Shown here in pieces: positions 51,772 to 61,593 of a stretch of DNA of 64,000 nucleotides; the first letter of the stretch is position 1, and the number at the start of each line of letters is the position of its first letter. The position numbers and the translations under genes were made by a program. The notes under the pieces were generated by a model. It searched no databases and had not been told where the DNA came from. It saw only the letters and a list, made by a program, of their open reading frames with translations. The DNA lies in the NCBI RefSeq assembly GCF_900091515.1, contig NZ_LT607410.1, positions 1-64,000 of the forward strand, read 5' to 3'. The stretch is from Micromonospora purpureochromogenes (lineage in GTDB: Bacteria > Actinomycetota > Actinomycetes > Mycobacteriales > Micromonosporaceae).

Positions 51772-53013
51772 CTATCCCTTCCAGAGGGTGAGCATCATCG
51801 CCTCGACCGCGATCCGGGGCTTGACGTTCGCCTCGATCGCCGCCCGGCACTCCAGCACGGCCTCCAACCGCCGCAGGGCGCCCTCGGCGTCCCACTTCTG
51901 CGCGCCGGCCTCGGCCATCGCCGCGGTGTCGGTGTGCACCGGGGCGACCGGGGCGCGCAGCGCCATGGTGAGCGCGTCCCGGTAGAAGCCGGCCAGGTCG
52001 ACCAGGGCCCGGTCCAGCGCGTCCCGCTGGGCGCGGGTGGCCCGTGACTTCTGCCGCTTCTCCAGGTCCTTGAGCTGCCCGGCGGCGCCGCGCATCGCGC
52101 CGGCCGCGCCCCGCCCGGTGCCGCCCGCGCCGAGCGCGGTCTGCAACGCCGCCCGTTCGGCCGCGTCGGCCTCGGCCACGGACGCCTCGGCCTCCGCCTC
52201 GGCCGCCTCGATCAGGGCCGACGCCGCGTCGAGCGCGGCGCCGACGCCGGTCAGCCGGCGGGGCACCGCCAGCACCGCGTCCCGGCGTTGCCGCGCCTCG
52301 GGGTCGCGGGCCAGCCGCCGGGCCCGTCCGACGTGCCCCTGCGCGGCCGCCGCCGCCCACTGCGCCACGTCGGGCGCGATGCCGTCCCGGCGCACCAGCA
52401 CCTCGGCCACCGCGGCGGCCGGCGGCTGCCGCAGCGGTACGACCCGGCAGCGCGACCGGATGGTCACCGACACGTCGTCCGGGTGGGTGGACGGGGCACA
52501 GAGCAGGAAGACGGTCCGCGGTGGCGGCTCCTCGATCGCCTTGAGCAGGGCGTTGCCGGCGGCCTCGGTGAGCCGGTCGGCGTCCTCGATGATCACGATC
52601 TGCCAGCGCCCGCCGGACGGGGTGCTGGCCGCCCGGAGCACCAGCGCACGCATCTCGCCGACCCCGATGGAGAGCCCCTCGGGCACCACCAGGCGCACGT
52701 CGGCGTGGGTGCCGGTCATCGTGGTGTGGCAGCCGGGGCACTCGCCGCAGCCCGTGCCGTACGCGCACTGCAGCGCGGCGGCGAAGGCGCGCGCGGCCAC
52801 CGACCGGCCGGAGCCGGGCGGGCCGGTGAAGATCCAGGCGTGGGTCATCCCCGCACCCGGGTCGACCCCCGGCTCTCCCTCGACCTCGGCCTGTCCCGAT
52901 CCGACGGCGACCGGGTGGGCGGCGCGCAGCACGGCGGCGGCCGCCGCGGCCGCGTGGCGCAGCGTGCCGACCGCCTCGTCCTGGCCGACCAGGTCGGCGA
53001 AGACGTCGGGCAT
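51772..53013 (-). CDS. holB: DNA polymerase III subunit delta'
   Basis: A 413-residue clamp-loader subunit. The AAA+ domain begins MPDVFADLVGQDEAVGTLRH, has a Walker-A-like TGPPGSGRS (Arg replaces the usual Lys), a zinc cluster GTGCGECPGCHT, and SRC in VTIRSRCRVVPLR. A lid and helical collar follow. Residues 28-55 add a loop rich in Ala/Gly/Glu. ATG 53013 overlaps the stop of tmk by one base (TGATG), so both are one transcript. Confidence 0.93.
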   Translation of the reverse strand: MPDVFADLVGQDEAVGTLRHAAAAAAAVLRAAHPVAVGSGQAEVEGEPGVDPGAGMTHAWIFTGPPGSGRSVAARAFAAALQCAYGTGCGECPGCHTTMTGTHADVRLVVPEGLSIGVGEMRALVLRAASTPSGGRWQIVIIEDADRLTEAAGNALLKAIEEPPPRTVFLLCAPSTHPDDVSVTIRSRCRVVPLRQPPAAAVAEVLVRRDGIAPDVAQWAAAAAQGHVGRARRLARDPEARQRRDAVLAVPRRLTGVGAALDAASALIEAAEAEAEASVAEADAAERAALQTALGAGGTGRGAAGAMRGAAGQLKDLEKRQKSRATRAQRDALDRALVDLAGFYRDALTMALRAPVAPVHTDTAAMAEAGAQKWDAEGALRRLEAVLECRAAIEANVKPRIAVEAMMLTLWKG

Positions 53014-55181
53014 CAGGTCCGGTGCTCCATCGTCACCAGCTCCGCGTCGGATAACTCGGGCTGCACCGAGGTGTCCGGCCCGTGCGCGGGGCGCGGGTGC
53101 ACGATGGCGGCCGGGTCCACCAGGAACTCGTCGACCCGGCGGGCGACCAGGGCGGCGATCTCGTCGGCCGGCCGGGAGGCGTCCAGCACCAGGTAGCGCT
53201 TCGGGTCGTTGGCGGCGAGGTCGAGGAAGGCGTACCGGACCCGCTCGTGGAAGGCAAGCGACTCGGCCTCCAGCCGGTCGGTGCCCTGGTTGCGGGCGGC
53301 CACCCGGGACAGGCCGGTGCGCGGGTCGACGTCGAGCAGCACCACCAGGTCGGGCTTGAGCCCGCCGGTGGCCCACGAGGAGAGCCAGGAGACCTCCTCG
53401 ACCGGCAGCGTACGGCCGGCGCCCTGGTAGGCCAGGGAGGAGTCGACGTACCGGTCGCTGATCACCACCGCGCCCCGGACCAGCGCCGGACGGACCACGG
53501 TGGCGACGTGGTGCGCCCGGTCGGCGGCGTAGAGCAGCGCCTCGGCGCGCGGCGAGGGTGCCTCGGCCCCGGCGTTGTCGAGCACCAGCGACCGGATCCG
53601 CTGGCCCACCCCGGTGGCGCCCGGCTCGCGGGTGACCACCACGTCCCGGCCCTGCCCACGCAGCCGCTCGGCGAGCGTGTCGAGCTGGGTCGACTTGCCG
53701 GCGCCCTCGCCGCCCTCGAAGACCACGAAGAGGCCGGTGGAGACGAAGGGCTCGGCGGGCATCAGCGGGCGACCCCGGATCGAGCCCCAGAGGTCGGCGA
53801 GGACCGGCACGCCCTTCTTGTCGTCCATCTGCCCGAACGCGCTGATCCCGGCGAAGATACCGGCGGCGCCGGCCGCGAGCAGCAGCAGCCGGGTGGAGGA
53901 GACGGAGACCCCGAGGTCGGCGATGGTGAGCTTGCGGGAGCCACCGACGCCGACCAGGAGGCTGCTCAGCGCGATGGCCAGGATCAGCACCAGCCGGGTG
54001 CCGATCTGCACCACCGCGAAGACCCGGCCGCGCACCTCGTCGGCGACCTCGCCGCCGAGCAGCGTGGTGCCGGCGAGGAAGGCCATCCCGGCCCCGGCGC
54101 CGACCAGGATCGCACCGAGCATGGCCATCGACAGGTGGATGGCGAAGGCGAGCACCAGCACGGACGCGCTGGCCAGCACGATGCTCATGCCGAACCAGCG
54201 GCGGCGGGACATGTCCCGGACGATCATCGGGCCGAGCCCGATGCCGAGGGCCAGGCCGATGAAGATCGCCCCGAAGAGCATGTAGAAGGCGGCGTCGCCG
54301 GCGCCGAGCGAGGCGGCGAAGAACTTGGCCGTGCCGATCACGATGCCGCCGCCGGCGAACGCGCCGAAGATGCCCAGTACCAGGCCGCGTACCAGCGGGG
54401 TCTGCTTGATGAACTTCCAGCCCTCGGTGAACTGGCGCATCATGCTCTGCTCGGTGCGCTCCCGCTCGCTGGCCTGCGCCTGGCTGATCTCCTTGATGCC
54501 GAAGGCCACCACCAGCGCGGTGGCCAGCCGGGAGAAGGAGTTGAACCAGAGGGCGAGCTGGGCGGGCTCGGCCCAGCCCGGCATCTCGCCGCCGGTCGCC
54601 GCGCGGACGCTGCGGTCGAGCACCGCCAGGCCGATCGCGGCGGCCACCGGGGTCAGCCCGTACGTGGTGATCAGCGTGAGCTGGTTGGCGGTCTCCAGCC
54701 GGGCGCGCGGGATCAGGTTGGGGACCGCGGCCTCCTTGGCCGGGATCCAGAGCAGGGTGATGGTCTCGATCAGGAAGGTGGCGACCGCCGCCCAGCTGAC
54801 CACCACGCCACCGCTGGCCCCGGTGAGGGCGAGCAGCGGGATCGAGGCGAAGAGCACGAAGCGCAGCAGGTCGCAGATGACCATCGTCCAGCGCCGGTCG
54901 AAGCGGTCGGCGAGCACGCCGGCCACCGGCCCGAGGATCAGCGCCGGCAGCAGCCGGACCGCGATCAGGGTGCCGAAGGCGGCGCCCTTGGCGGTGCTGC
55001 CGGAGACCTGGGCGGCGGCGAAGACGGAGGTGGCGAGCAGGCCGAGCCAGTCGCCGAAGGAGGCCGCGCCGAGCACGATCCAGAGCCGACGGAACGGCCG
55101 GATGCGCAGCACCGACCGGATCGCGGCCGCGCCGGACCGGTCGGCCTGGGCTGCTCCGGACTGCACCCCGGGCGTCGACAC
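53013..55181 (-). CDS. tmk: Fused MFS transporter / dTMP kinase
   Basis: A 722-residue fusion, known in actinobacteria. Residues about 25-480 form a 12-helix MFS domain (RIRPFRRLWIVLGAASFGDW; LGPVAGVLADRFDRRWTMVI). Residues about 490-700 are thymidylate kinase (FVVFEGGEGAGKSTQLDTLA with P-loop, VTREPGATG, ISDRYVDSSLAYQG). It phosphorylates dTMP to dTDP. GTG 55181 has no ribosome site; a GGAGGT at 55221-55226 lies seven bases before an in-frame ATC at 55214. The true start may therefore be non-standard. It is cotranscribed with holB. Confidence 0.9.
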   Translation of the reverse strand: MSTPGVQSGAAQADRSGAAAIRSVLRIRPFRRLWIVLGAASFGDWLGLLATSVFAAAQVSGSTAKGAAFGTLIAVRLLPALILGPVAGVLADRFDRRWTMVICDLLRFVLFASIPLLALTGASGGVVVSWAAVATFLIETITLLWIPAKEAAVPNLIPRARLETANQLTLITTYGLTPVAAAIGLAVLDRSVRAATGGEMPGWAEPAQLALWFNSFSRLATALVVAFGIKEISQAQASERERTEQSMMRQFTEGWKFIKQTPLVRGLVLGIFGAFAGGGIVIGTAKFFAASLGAGDAAFYMLFGAIFIGLALGIGLGPMIVRDMSRRRWFGMSIVLASASVLVLAFAIHLSMAMLGAILVGAGAGMAFLAGTTLLGGEVADEVRGRVFAVVQIGTRLVLILAIALSSLLVGVGGSRKLTIADLGVSVSSTRLLLLAAGAAGIFAGISAFGQMDDKKGVPVLADLWGSIRGRPLMPAEPFVSTGLFVVFEGGEGAGKSTQLDTLAERLRGQGRDVVVTREPGATGVGQRIRSLVLDNAGAEAPSPRAEALLYAADRAHHVATVVRPALVRGAVVISDRYVDSSLAYQGAGRTLPVEEVSWLSSWATGGLKPDLVVLLDVDPRTGLSRVAARNQGTDRLEAESLAFHERVRYAFLDLAANDPKRYLVLDASRPADEIAALVARRVDEFLVDPAAIVHPRPAHGPDTSVQPELSDAELVTMEHRT

Positions 55182-55400
55182 GCCGGGCGACTCGCCGTTC
55201 TTCTGGCTTTCGATGGCCGTACCTCCACGTGCCGGCCCAACGCTGGGCAGTCCCGGTGGAACACTCTAGTCCCGGTGGGGGGCCTCCCCACCGGCGACAT
55301 TCTCCTGCTCGCCGAGCCTAGGCCGCCGGGACCAGCGACCGCAGCCCGGCACTACATGAGGGTATTTCGCATTACTATCCTGGACAGTTAGCGTGCACCC

Positions 55401-56609
55401 GTGGCCATCGACAGCGACACCCTGCGCGAGCGCCTCGACTCGGCGACCGCCCACCTCGACCCGCCGTACGCCGTGGTCGACCTCACGGCCTTCGACGCCA
55501 ACGCCGCCGCGCTGGTCGACCGGGCGGGCGGCAAGCCGGTCCGCGCCGCCAGCAAGTCGATCCGCTCCCGGGAGCTGACCACCCGGGCGCTGGGCCGGCC
55601 GGGCTGGGCCGGCGTGATGGCGTTCACCCTGTCCGAGGCGACCTGGCTGGTCCGCTCCGGCGTGACCGACGACGCGCTGGTCGCGTATCCGACAGCGGAG
55701 CGGGCGGCGCTCGCCGAGCTGGCCACCGACCCGGCGCTCGCCGCGGCGATCACCCTGATGATCGACGGCACCGACCAGCTCGACCTCGTCGACGCGGTCC
55801 GCGCCCCCGGCCGGCGGCCGGAGCTGCGGGTCTGCCTCGAGTTGGACGCCTCCTGGCGACCGCTGGGCGGGCGGGTGCACGTCGGGGTGCGCCGCTCACC
55901 GGTGCACAGCGCCCGGGCCGCCGGCGCGCTCGCCGCCGCCGTCGCCGCCCGACCGGGCTTCCGGCTGGTCGGGCTGATGGCGTACGAGGCGCAGATCGCC
56001 GGCCTCGGCGACGCGCCGCCGGGGCGGGCCGTCATGGGCGCCGCGATCCGGCTGGCGCAGCGCGGGTCGTACCGGGAACTGCTGGCCCGTCGGGGTGCGG
56101 CGGTCGCGGCGGTACGCGAACACGCCGACCTGGAGTTCGTCAACGGCGGCGGCACCGGCAGCGTCGCCGCCACCAGCGCCGATCCCGCGGTCACCGAGGT
56201 GACCGCGGGATCGGGCCTGTACGGGCCGACGCTGTTCGACGCGTACCGCGCCTGGCAGCCGACCCCGGCGGCGTTCTTCGCCTGCGCCGTGGTCCGCCGG
56301 CCGACGCCGCAGCTGGCGACGGTGCTCGGCGGCGGCTGGATCGCCTCCGGCCCGGCCGAGCGGAGCCGGCTGCCCCGGCCCTGGCTGCCGGCCGGGCTGA
56401 CGCTGGTCGGCACCGAGGGAGCCGGTGAGGTGCAGACCCCGCTGGCCGGCGCCGCGGCGGCCGGGCTGCGGGTCGGCGACCGGGTGTGGTTCCGGCACGC
56501 CAAGGCGGGCGAGCTCTGCGAGCACGTCAACGAGTTGCACCTGGTCTCCGGTGACCAGGTGGTCGCCACCGTGCCCACCTACCGCGGCGAGGGGCACGCC
56601 TTCCTCTGA
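55401..56609 (+). CDS. PLP-dependent amino acid deaminase/aldolase (D-threonine-aldolase-like)
   Basis: A 402-residue alanine-racemase-fold PLP enzyme. The N-terminal barrel begins YAVVDLTAFDANAAALVDRA, with the lysine that should bind PLP in KPVRAASKSIRSREL. The C-terminal D-serine dehydratase-like domain has VGTEGAGEVQTPLAGAAAAG and a His/Cys pair (RHAKAGELCEHVNELHLV), typical of metal-binding D-threonine aldolases. GTG 55401 is the start. The natural reaction is not known. Confidence 0.85.
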   Translation: MAIDSDTLRERLDSATAHLDPPYAVVDLTAFDANAAALVDRAGGKPVRAASKSIRSRELTTRALGRPGWAGVMAFTLSEATWLVRSGVTDDALVAYPTAERAALAELATDPALAAAITLMIDGTDQLDLVDAVRAPGRRPELRVCLELDASWRPLGGRVHVGVRRSPVHSARAAGALAAAVAARPGFRLVGLMAYEAQIAGLGDAPPGRAVMGAAIRLAQRGSYRELLARRGAAVAAVREHADLEFVNGGGTGSVAATSADPAVTEVTAGSGLYGPTLFDAYRAWQPTPAAFFACAVVRRPTPQLATVLGGGWIASGPAERSRLPRPWLPAGLTLVGTEGAGEVQTPLAGAAAAGLRVGDRVWFRHAKAGELCEHVNELHLVSGDQVVATVPTYRGEGHAFL

Positions 56610-56631
56610 CCGGGGCCGCCCGGCGGGGCCG

Positions 56632-57282
56632 TCAGCCGGGTTGGACGGCCTCGGTGGCGTCCACGTGGCGGTGCAGGTACTCACGGATCAGCGCCTTGGC
56701 CTCGGCGAGGACCCGCTCGTCGCCCTCGGGCTTGCGGCGGAACGCCAGCTTGATCAGGGCGTCCGCGGCCTCGACGGCGATCTCCAGGCAGAACCGCAGC
56801 CGCGGTTCGTCGGTCATGCCGAACCGCTCGGTCAGCACCCGGGCCAACTGGTCGGCGATCACGCCGTTGTTGTCCCGCTGCTCATCGAGCAGGTGCAGGT
56901 CGACCACGTCGCCGAAGTGCAGGGTACGGAACCCCGGGACCGTCCGGTGCATCGTGATGTACTCGTCGATCCCCGCGTCGACACCGTCCCACCAGTGGGT
57001 CAGGTCGTCCGAGGCGAACCGCTCGTCGAGCCGCTGCAGGTAGGACTCCATCGTGCGCAGGGTCAGCGCCTGCACGATCGCCCGCTTGTCCGGAAAGAAC
57101 TGGTAGACCGACCCGATCGCCACCTCGGCACGTTCGGCGAGCAGCGTGGTGGTCAGTCCCTCGTACCCCACTTCGTCGACGAGTTCGGCACAGGCGTCCA
57201 ACATCCGCTGGACCCGCGCGACACTTCGACCCTGCACCGGAACGCGGCGCAGCGGCCCGGTCGTGGCGGCTGGTGTGGACAC
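56632..57282 (-). CDS. TetR-family regulator
   Basis: A 216-residue regulator. The N-terminal HTH (about 20-65) has RVQRMLDACAELVDEVGYEG and AEVAIGSVYQFFPDKRAIVQ. The ligand-binding C-terminal part is helical. It is divergent from a sugar-lactone oxidase gene with two palindromes between them, so it probably represses that gene and itself. GTG 57282 is the start. Confidence 0.9.
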   Translation of the reverse strand: MSTPAATTGPLRRVPVQGRSVARVQRMLDACAELVDEVGYEGLTTTLLAERAEVAIGSVYQFFPDKRAIVQALTLRTMESYLQRLDERFASDDLTHWWDGVDAGIDEYITMHRTVPGFRTLHFGDVVDLHLLDEQRDNNGVIADQLARVLTERFGMTDEPRLRFCLEIAVEAADALIKLAFRRKPEGDERVLAEAKALIREYLHRHVDATEAVQPG

Positions 57283-57377
57283 TCGGCGCCACCCCCCTTC
57301 GACGGAGAAACATATCTGGTTGTCACGAGTCCGTGACTACCGGTACAACGAGCGGACCTCGATTGCGGTATTTACCA

Positions 57378-57411
57378 GGAACAACGTTCCTGATATGAAG
57401 TCAGTTCATAT
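57378..57411. promoter_or_regulatory. Twin palindromes: candidate TetR operator
   Basis: GGAAC-AAC-GTTCC (57378-57390) and ATATGAA-GTCAG-TTCATAT (57393-57411) are both perfect dyads, placed side by side just upstream of the oxidase start at 57432. Confidence 0.6.
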
Positions 57412-57431
57412 TCACGTCGAGGAGCGCGCCG

Positions 57432-58736
57432 ATGGCCGGTACCGCCACCGCATGGTCCAACTGGGCCGGCAACCAGCACAGCATCGCCACCGCCATCCTG
57501 CGCCCCGCCACGCTGGACGCCGTCACCGAGGCCGTCCGGGACGCCGCCGCGGCGGGTGAACGCATCCGGGTGGTCGGCAGCGGCCACTCGTTCACCCCGA
57601 TCGCCGTGGCCGACGGCCGGCGGATCGAGTTGACCAACCTGGCGACCGAGGTCCGGGTCGACCGGGACCGACGCCTGGTCACCGTGCCCGCCGGGATGAC
57701 CCTGCACGCGCTCAACGCGCTGCTCGCCCGGCACGGGCTCGCGCTGCCCAACCTCGGCGACATCGACGCCCAGACCGTCGCCGGCGCGATCTCCACCGGC
57801 ACCCACGGCACCGGAGCAGGATACGGCTGCCTGTCCACCTTCGTCACGGCGCTGACCCTGGTCACCGGCACCGGCGAGGTGCTGCGCTGCTCCGCCGACG
57901 AGCAGCCGGACGTCTTCGCCGCCGCCCGGGTCGGGCTGGGCGCGCTCGGCGTGCTGGTCGAGGTGAGCCTGCGCTGCGTCGACGCCTTCGTGCTGCGCGC
58001 CCACGAGCGCCCGGCGCCGCTGGACTCGGTGCTCGCCGAGCTGCCGACACTGATCGACGCGCACGACCACGTCGAGTTCTACTGGTTCCCGTACACCGCC
58101 CGGGTGCAGGTCAAGACCAACGACCGGGTGCCCGCCGACGACCGGCCGCTGCCCCGGTGGCGCGGCTGGCTGGACGACGACTTCCTCGCCAACACCGTCT
58201 TCGCCGGCGCCTGCCGGCTGGGCCGCGCCGTGCCGGCGCTGGCCCCGACCATCAGCGCGGTCTCCGCCCGGGCGCTCACCGAACGCAGCTACACCGGCCG
58301 CTCCGACACGGTCTTCTGCACCCCGCGCCGGGTCCGCTTCGTGGAGATGGAGTACGCCCTGCCGCGCGCCGCCCTGCCGACCGCGCTCGACGCGCTCCGG
58401 CGGATCGTCGACGGGCTGCCGTTCAAGGTGCTCTTCCCGGTCGAGGTGCGGTTCACCGCCGCCGACGACATCTGGCTGTCGCACGGCTACGGCCGGGAGT
58501 CCGCGTACGTGGCGATCCACCAGTACGTCGGCATGCCGTACGAGCCGTACTTCCGGGCCTTCGAGCAGGTGGCGACCGACCTCGGCGGCCGGCCGCACTG
58601 GGGCAAGCTGCACTACCGGGACGCGGCGTCGCTCGCCACGGCGTACCCCCGCTTCGCCGACTTCCTGGCGGTCCGCGACCGCCTGGACCCGGACCGGCTC
58701 TTCACCAACCCGCACCTGGACCGGATCCTCGGCTGA
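57432..58736 (+). CDS. FAD-linked sugar-lactone oxidase (L-gulonolactone/D-arabinono-lactone type)
   Basis: A 434-residue flavoenzyme. The FAD-binding PCMH domain has VVGSGHSFTPIAVADGRRIE; the histidine is the covalent-FAD site in the family. ISTGTHGTG supports the FAD pyrophosphate. The C-terminal ALO domain ends FEQVATDLGGRPHWGKLHYR. It oxidises an aldonolactone or alditol with oxygen. It starts at ATG 57432 downstream of the twin palindromes and is divergent from TetR. Confidence 0.9.
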   Translation: MAGTATAWSNWAGNQHSIATAILRPATLDAVTEAVRDAAAAGERIRVVGSGHSFTPIAVADGRRIELTNLATEVRVDRDRRLVTVPAGMTLHALNALLARHGLALPNLGDIDAQTVAGAISTGTHGTGAGYGCLSTFVTALTLVTGTGEVLRCSADEQPDVFAAARVGLGALGVLVEVSLRCVDAFVLRAHERPAPLDSVLAELPTLIDAHDHVEFYWFPYTARVQVKTNDRVPADDRPLPRWRGWLDDDFLANTVFAGACRLGRAVPALAPTISAVSARALTERSYTGRSDTVFCTPRRVRFVEMEYALPRAALPTALDALRRIVDGLPFKVLFPVEVRFTAADDIWLSHGYGRESAYVAIHQYVGMPYEPYFRAFEQVATDLGGRPHWGKLHYRDAASLATAYPRFADFLAVRDRLDPDRLFTNPHLDRILG

Positions 58737-58742
58737 GTGCTC

Positions 58743-58763
58743 CCCGGGCGCGAGGCGCCCGGG
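58743..58763. terminator. Terminator between oxidase and topA
   Basis: CCCGGGCGC at 58743-58751 pairs with GCGCCCGGG at 58755-58763 over a 3-nt loop. It lies between two convergent genes. Confidence 0.75.
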
Positions 58764-58767
58764 CCCG

Positions 58768-61593
58768 TCACTCGGCGGAGCTGGCCGCCTTCTTCGGAGC
58801 GGCCTTCTTCGCCGGGGCCTTCTTGGCCGCCGTCGCCTTGGCGGTGGTGGTCTTCTTGGCCGCCGTCGACTTGGCCGCGGCGGTCTTCTTCGCCGCCGTC
58901 GCCTTCTTGGCCGGGGCCTTCTTGGCGGCCGCCTTCTTCTTCGGCGCCGGACCCTTCGCCCGCTTCTCGGCCAGCATCTCGGAGGCCTGCTCCATGGTCA
59001 GCTCCTCCGGGGTCTGGCCCCGGCGCAGCGATGCGTTGAACTCGCCGTCGGTCACGTACGGCCCGAACCGGCCGTCCTTGATGACCAGCGGCTTCTCGGT
59101 CAGCGGGTCGACGCCCATCTCGCGCAGCGGCGGCGCGGCGGCGCGACGCTGGCGGGTCTTCGGGGCGGCCAGCAGGGCCAGCGCCTCGTCCAGCGTGACG
59201 GTGAACATCTTGTCTTCCGAGTCCAGCGAACGGAACTCGTCACCGCGCTTCACGTACGGGCCGTAGCGGCCGTTGTTGGCGAAGACCTCGACCCCGTCGG
59301 GGGCCACGCCGATCAGCCGGGGCAGGCTGAGCAGCTTCAACGCCTCATCGAGGGTGAGCGAGTCCGGCGTCTGCGAGCTCAGCAGCGAGGACTTCCGCTC
59401 GCCGCTGGCCACGTACGGGCCGAACCGGCCGGACTTGAGCAGGATCGGCTCGCCGGTGGCCGGGTCGTCGCCGAGCTTGCGCTCGCCCCCGCCGCCGAGG
59501 AACAGCTCGTGCACCTTCTCCGGGGTCAGCTCGTCGGGCGCCAGCCCCTCGGGGATCGGTGCCCGGTCGCCCGGAGCGCCGCCCTCCTCGCCCTCCGCCT
59601 TCGGCGCCGGCTGCTCGCCCGGCACCGCCCGCTGCAGGTACGGCCCGAACCGACCGACCCGGACGACGACCTCGCGGCCCTCGTCGTCGGTGAAGAGCGG
59701 GATCGAGTTGACGCTGCGCGCGTCGATGTCGGTGATGTTCTCGGTGACCAGCTTCTTCAGCCCGCCGGCGTGGGCGATGGCCTGGTCGCCGGTGCCGTTG
59801 GTGCTGCCGAAGTAGAAGGAGGTGAGGAAGTCGACCGCCGCGTGTTCACCGCCGGCGATCTCGTCCAGCTCGTTCTCCATGCTGGCGGTGAAGTCGTAGT
59901 CGATCAGGCGCGGGTAGTGCCGCTCCAGCAGCCCGATCACCGCGAACGCCAGGAAGGACGGGATCATCGCCTGGCCGCGCTTGGAGACGTACCCGCGGTC
60001 CTGGATGGTCTGCATGATCGACGCGTACGTCGACGGACGGCCGATGCCCAGCTCTTCCAGCGCCTTGACCAGCGACGCCTCGGTGTAGCGCGACGGCGGC
60101 TGGGTGTGGTGGCCCTGCGCGGCCAGCTCGTCGGCGGTCAGCGGCTGGTCCTTGACCAGGGTGGGCAGTCGGCGCTCGGCGTCCTCGGCCTCGGCGTTCT
60201 CGTCGTCGCTCGACTCGACGTACGCCCGCAGGAAGCCCGGGTCGGTGATGGTCTTGCCGGTCGCGCCGAAGTCGGCCTCCTCCTGGGCGGAGGAGACGGC
60301 GCGGATGCGCACCGAGACGCTGGAGCCGACCGCGTCGGTCATCTGCGAGGCGATGGTGCGCCGCCAGATCAGCTCGTAGAGCTTGAACTCCTCGGCCGAC
60401 AGCTCCTTGGCCACCTCGCCCGGAGTGCGGAAGTTGTCCCCCGCCGGGCGGATCGCCTCGTGCGCCTCCTGCGCGTTCTTCACCTTGCCGGTGTAGCGGC
60501 GCGGCTCCGGCGGCACGCTGCGCTCGCCGTACAGCTCGACGATCTGCCGGCGGGCCGCCGCGATGGCGGTCTCCGACAGGTTCACCGAGTCGGTACGCAT
60601 GTAGGTGATGTAGCCGTTCTCGTAGAGGCGCTGCGCGGTGCGCATCGTCTGCTGCGACGAGAGGCGCAGCTTGCGGGCCGCCTCCTGCTGAAGGGTGGAG
60701 GTGATGAACGGCGCGTACGGGCGGCGGCGGTACGGCTTCTCCTCGACCCGGGTGACCGTGAACGGCCGCCCGTCGAGACGGGCCGCCAGGCCCCGGGCGC
60801 CGCCCTCGTCCAGGTGCACCACGCCGGCGCCGGCCCGGACCCGGCCCGTGGTGGGCTCGAAGTCCTTGCCGGTGGCGATCCGGTCGCCGTTCAGCGCGAC
60901 CAGGGTGGCGTTGAAGGTGCGCGGGCCCTGGCCGGCGTTCGCCACGGCCAGGGTGGCCAGGATGTCCCAGTACTCGGCGGTGCGGAAGGCCATCCGCTGG
61001 CGCTCCCGCTCGACCACGATCCGGGTCGCCACGGACTGCACCCGGCCCGCCGAGAGCTTCGGCATGACCTTCTTCCACAGCACCGGCGAGACCTCGTAGC
61101 CGTACAGCCGGTCGAGGATGCGGCGCGCCTCCTGGGCGTCGACCAGGTCGCGGTCGATCTCGCGGGGGTTGGCCACGGCCGCCTGGATCGCCGGCTTGGT
61201 GATCTCGTGGAAGACCATCCGCTTGACCGGCACCTTGGGCTTGAGCGTCTCCACCAGGTGCCAGGCGATCGCCTCGCCCTCGCGGTCCTCGTCCGTCGCC
61301 AGGAAGATCTCGTCGACCTCCTTGGCCAGCTTCACCAGCTTGCTGATCTGCTGCTTGCGGTCGGCGGAGACGACATAGAGGGCGTGGAAGCCGTTGTCGA
61401 CGTCCACCCCGAGCCGGGCCCACGCCTCGCCCTTGTACTTGGCGGGCACGTCGGCGGCGTTGCGCGGGAGGTCCCGGACGTGGCCGAAGCTGGCCTCCAC
61501 GACGTATCCCGGGCCGAGGTAGCCCGAGATCGTCTTGGCCTTCGCCGGTGACTCGACGATGACCAGACGGGTGGTTCCAGCGTTGCTCGGCAC
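58768..61593 (-). CDS. topA: DNA topoisomerase I
   Basis: A 941-residue type IA topoisomerase that relaxes negative supercoils. The Toprim domain has VIVESPAKAKTISGYLGPGY and ATDEDREGEAIAWHLVE; the active-site tyrosine is in YITYMRTDSVNLS. Several C-terminal topoisomerase modules repeat GRFGPYV. The last ~65 residues are Lys/Ala repeats (AKKAPAKKAAPKKA), as in other actinobacteria and resembling the Ku tail. GTG 61593 follows GGGGAGAG. The longer upstream frame is not homologous. Confidence 0.96.
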   Translation of the reverse strand: MPSNAGTTRLVIVESPAKAKTISGYLGPGYVVEASFGHVRDLPRNAADVPAKYKGEAWARLGVDVDNGFHALYVVSADRKQQISKLVKLAKEVDEIFLATDEDREGEAIAWHLVETLKPKVPVKRMVFHEITKPAIQAAVANPREIDRDLVDAQEARRILDRLYGYEVSPVLWKKVMPKLSAGRVQSVATRIVVERERQRMAFRTAEYWDILATLAVANAGQGPRTFNATLVALNGDRIATGKDFEPTTGRVRAGAGVVHLDEGGARGLAARLDGRPFTVTRVEEKPYRRRPYAPFITSTLQQEAARKLRLSSQQTMRTAQRLYENGYITYMRTDSVNLSETAIAAARRQIVELYGERSVPPEPRRYTGKVKNAQEAHEAIRPAGDNFRTPGEVAKELSAEEFKLYELIWRRTIASQMTDAVGSSVSVRIRAVSSAQEEADFGATGKTITDPGFLRAYVESSDDENAEAEDAERRLPTLVKDQPLTADELAAQGHHTQPPSRYTEASLVKALEELGIGRPSTYASIMQTIQDRGYVSKRGQAMIPSFLAFAVIGLLERHYPRLIDYDFTASMENELDEIAGGEHAAVDFLTSFYFGSTNGTGDQAIAHAGGLKKLVTENITDIDARSVNSIPLFTDDEGREVVVRVGRFGPYLQRAVPGEQPAPKAEGEEGGAPGDRAPIPEGLAPDELTPEKVHELFLGGGGERKLGDDPATGEPILLKSGRFGPYVASGERKSSLLSSQTPDSLTLDEALKLLSLPRLIGVAPDGVEVFANNGRYGPYVKRGDEFRSLDSEDKMFTVTLDEALALLAAPKTRQRRAAAPPLREMGVDPLTEKPLVIKDGRFGPYVTDGEFNASLRRGQTPEELTMEQASEMLAEKRAKGPAPKKKAAAKKAPAKKATAAKKTAAAKSTAAKKTTTAKATAAKKAPAKKAAPKKAASSAE

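Noticed and set aside
58768..58970. Lys/Ala tail of topA as a separate histone-like gene
   Set aside because: It is in frame with the topoisomerase without a start or ribosome site; it is the known C-terminal tail type.
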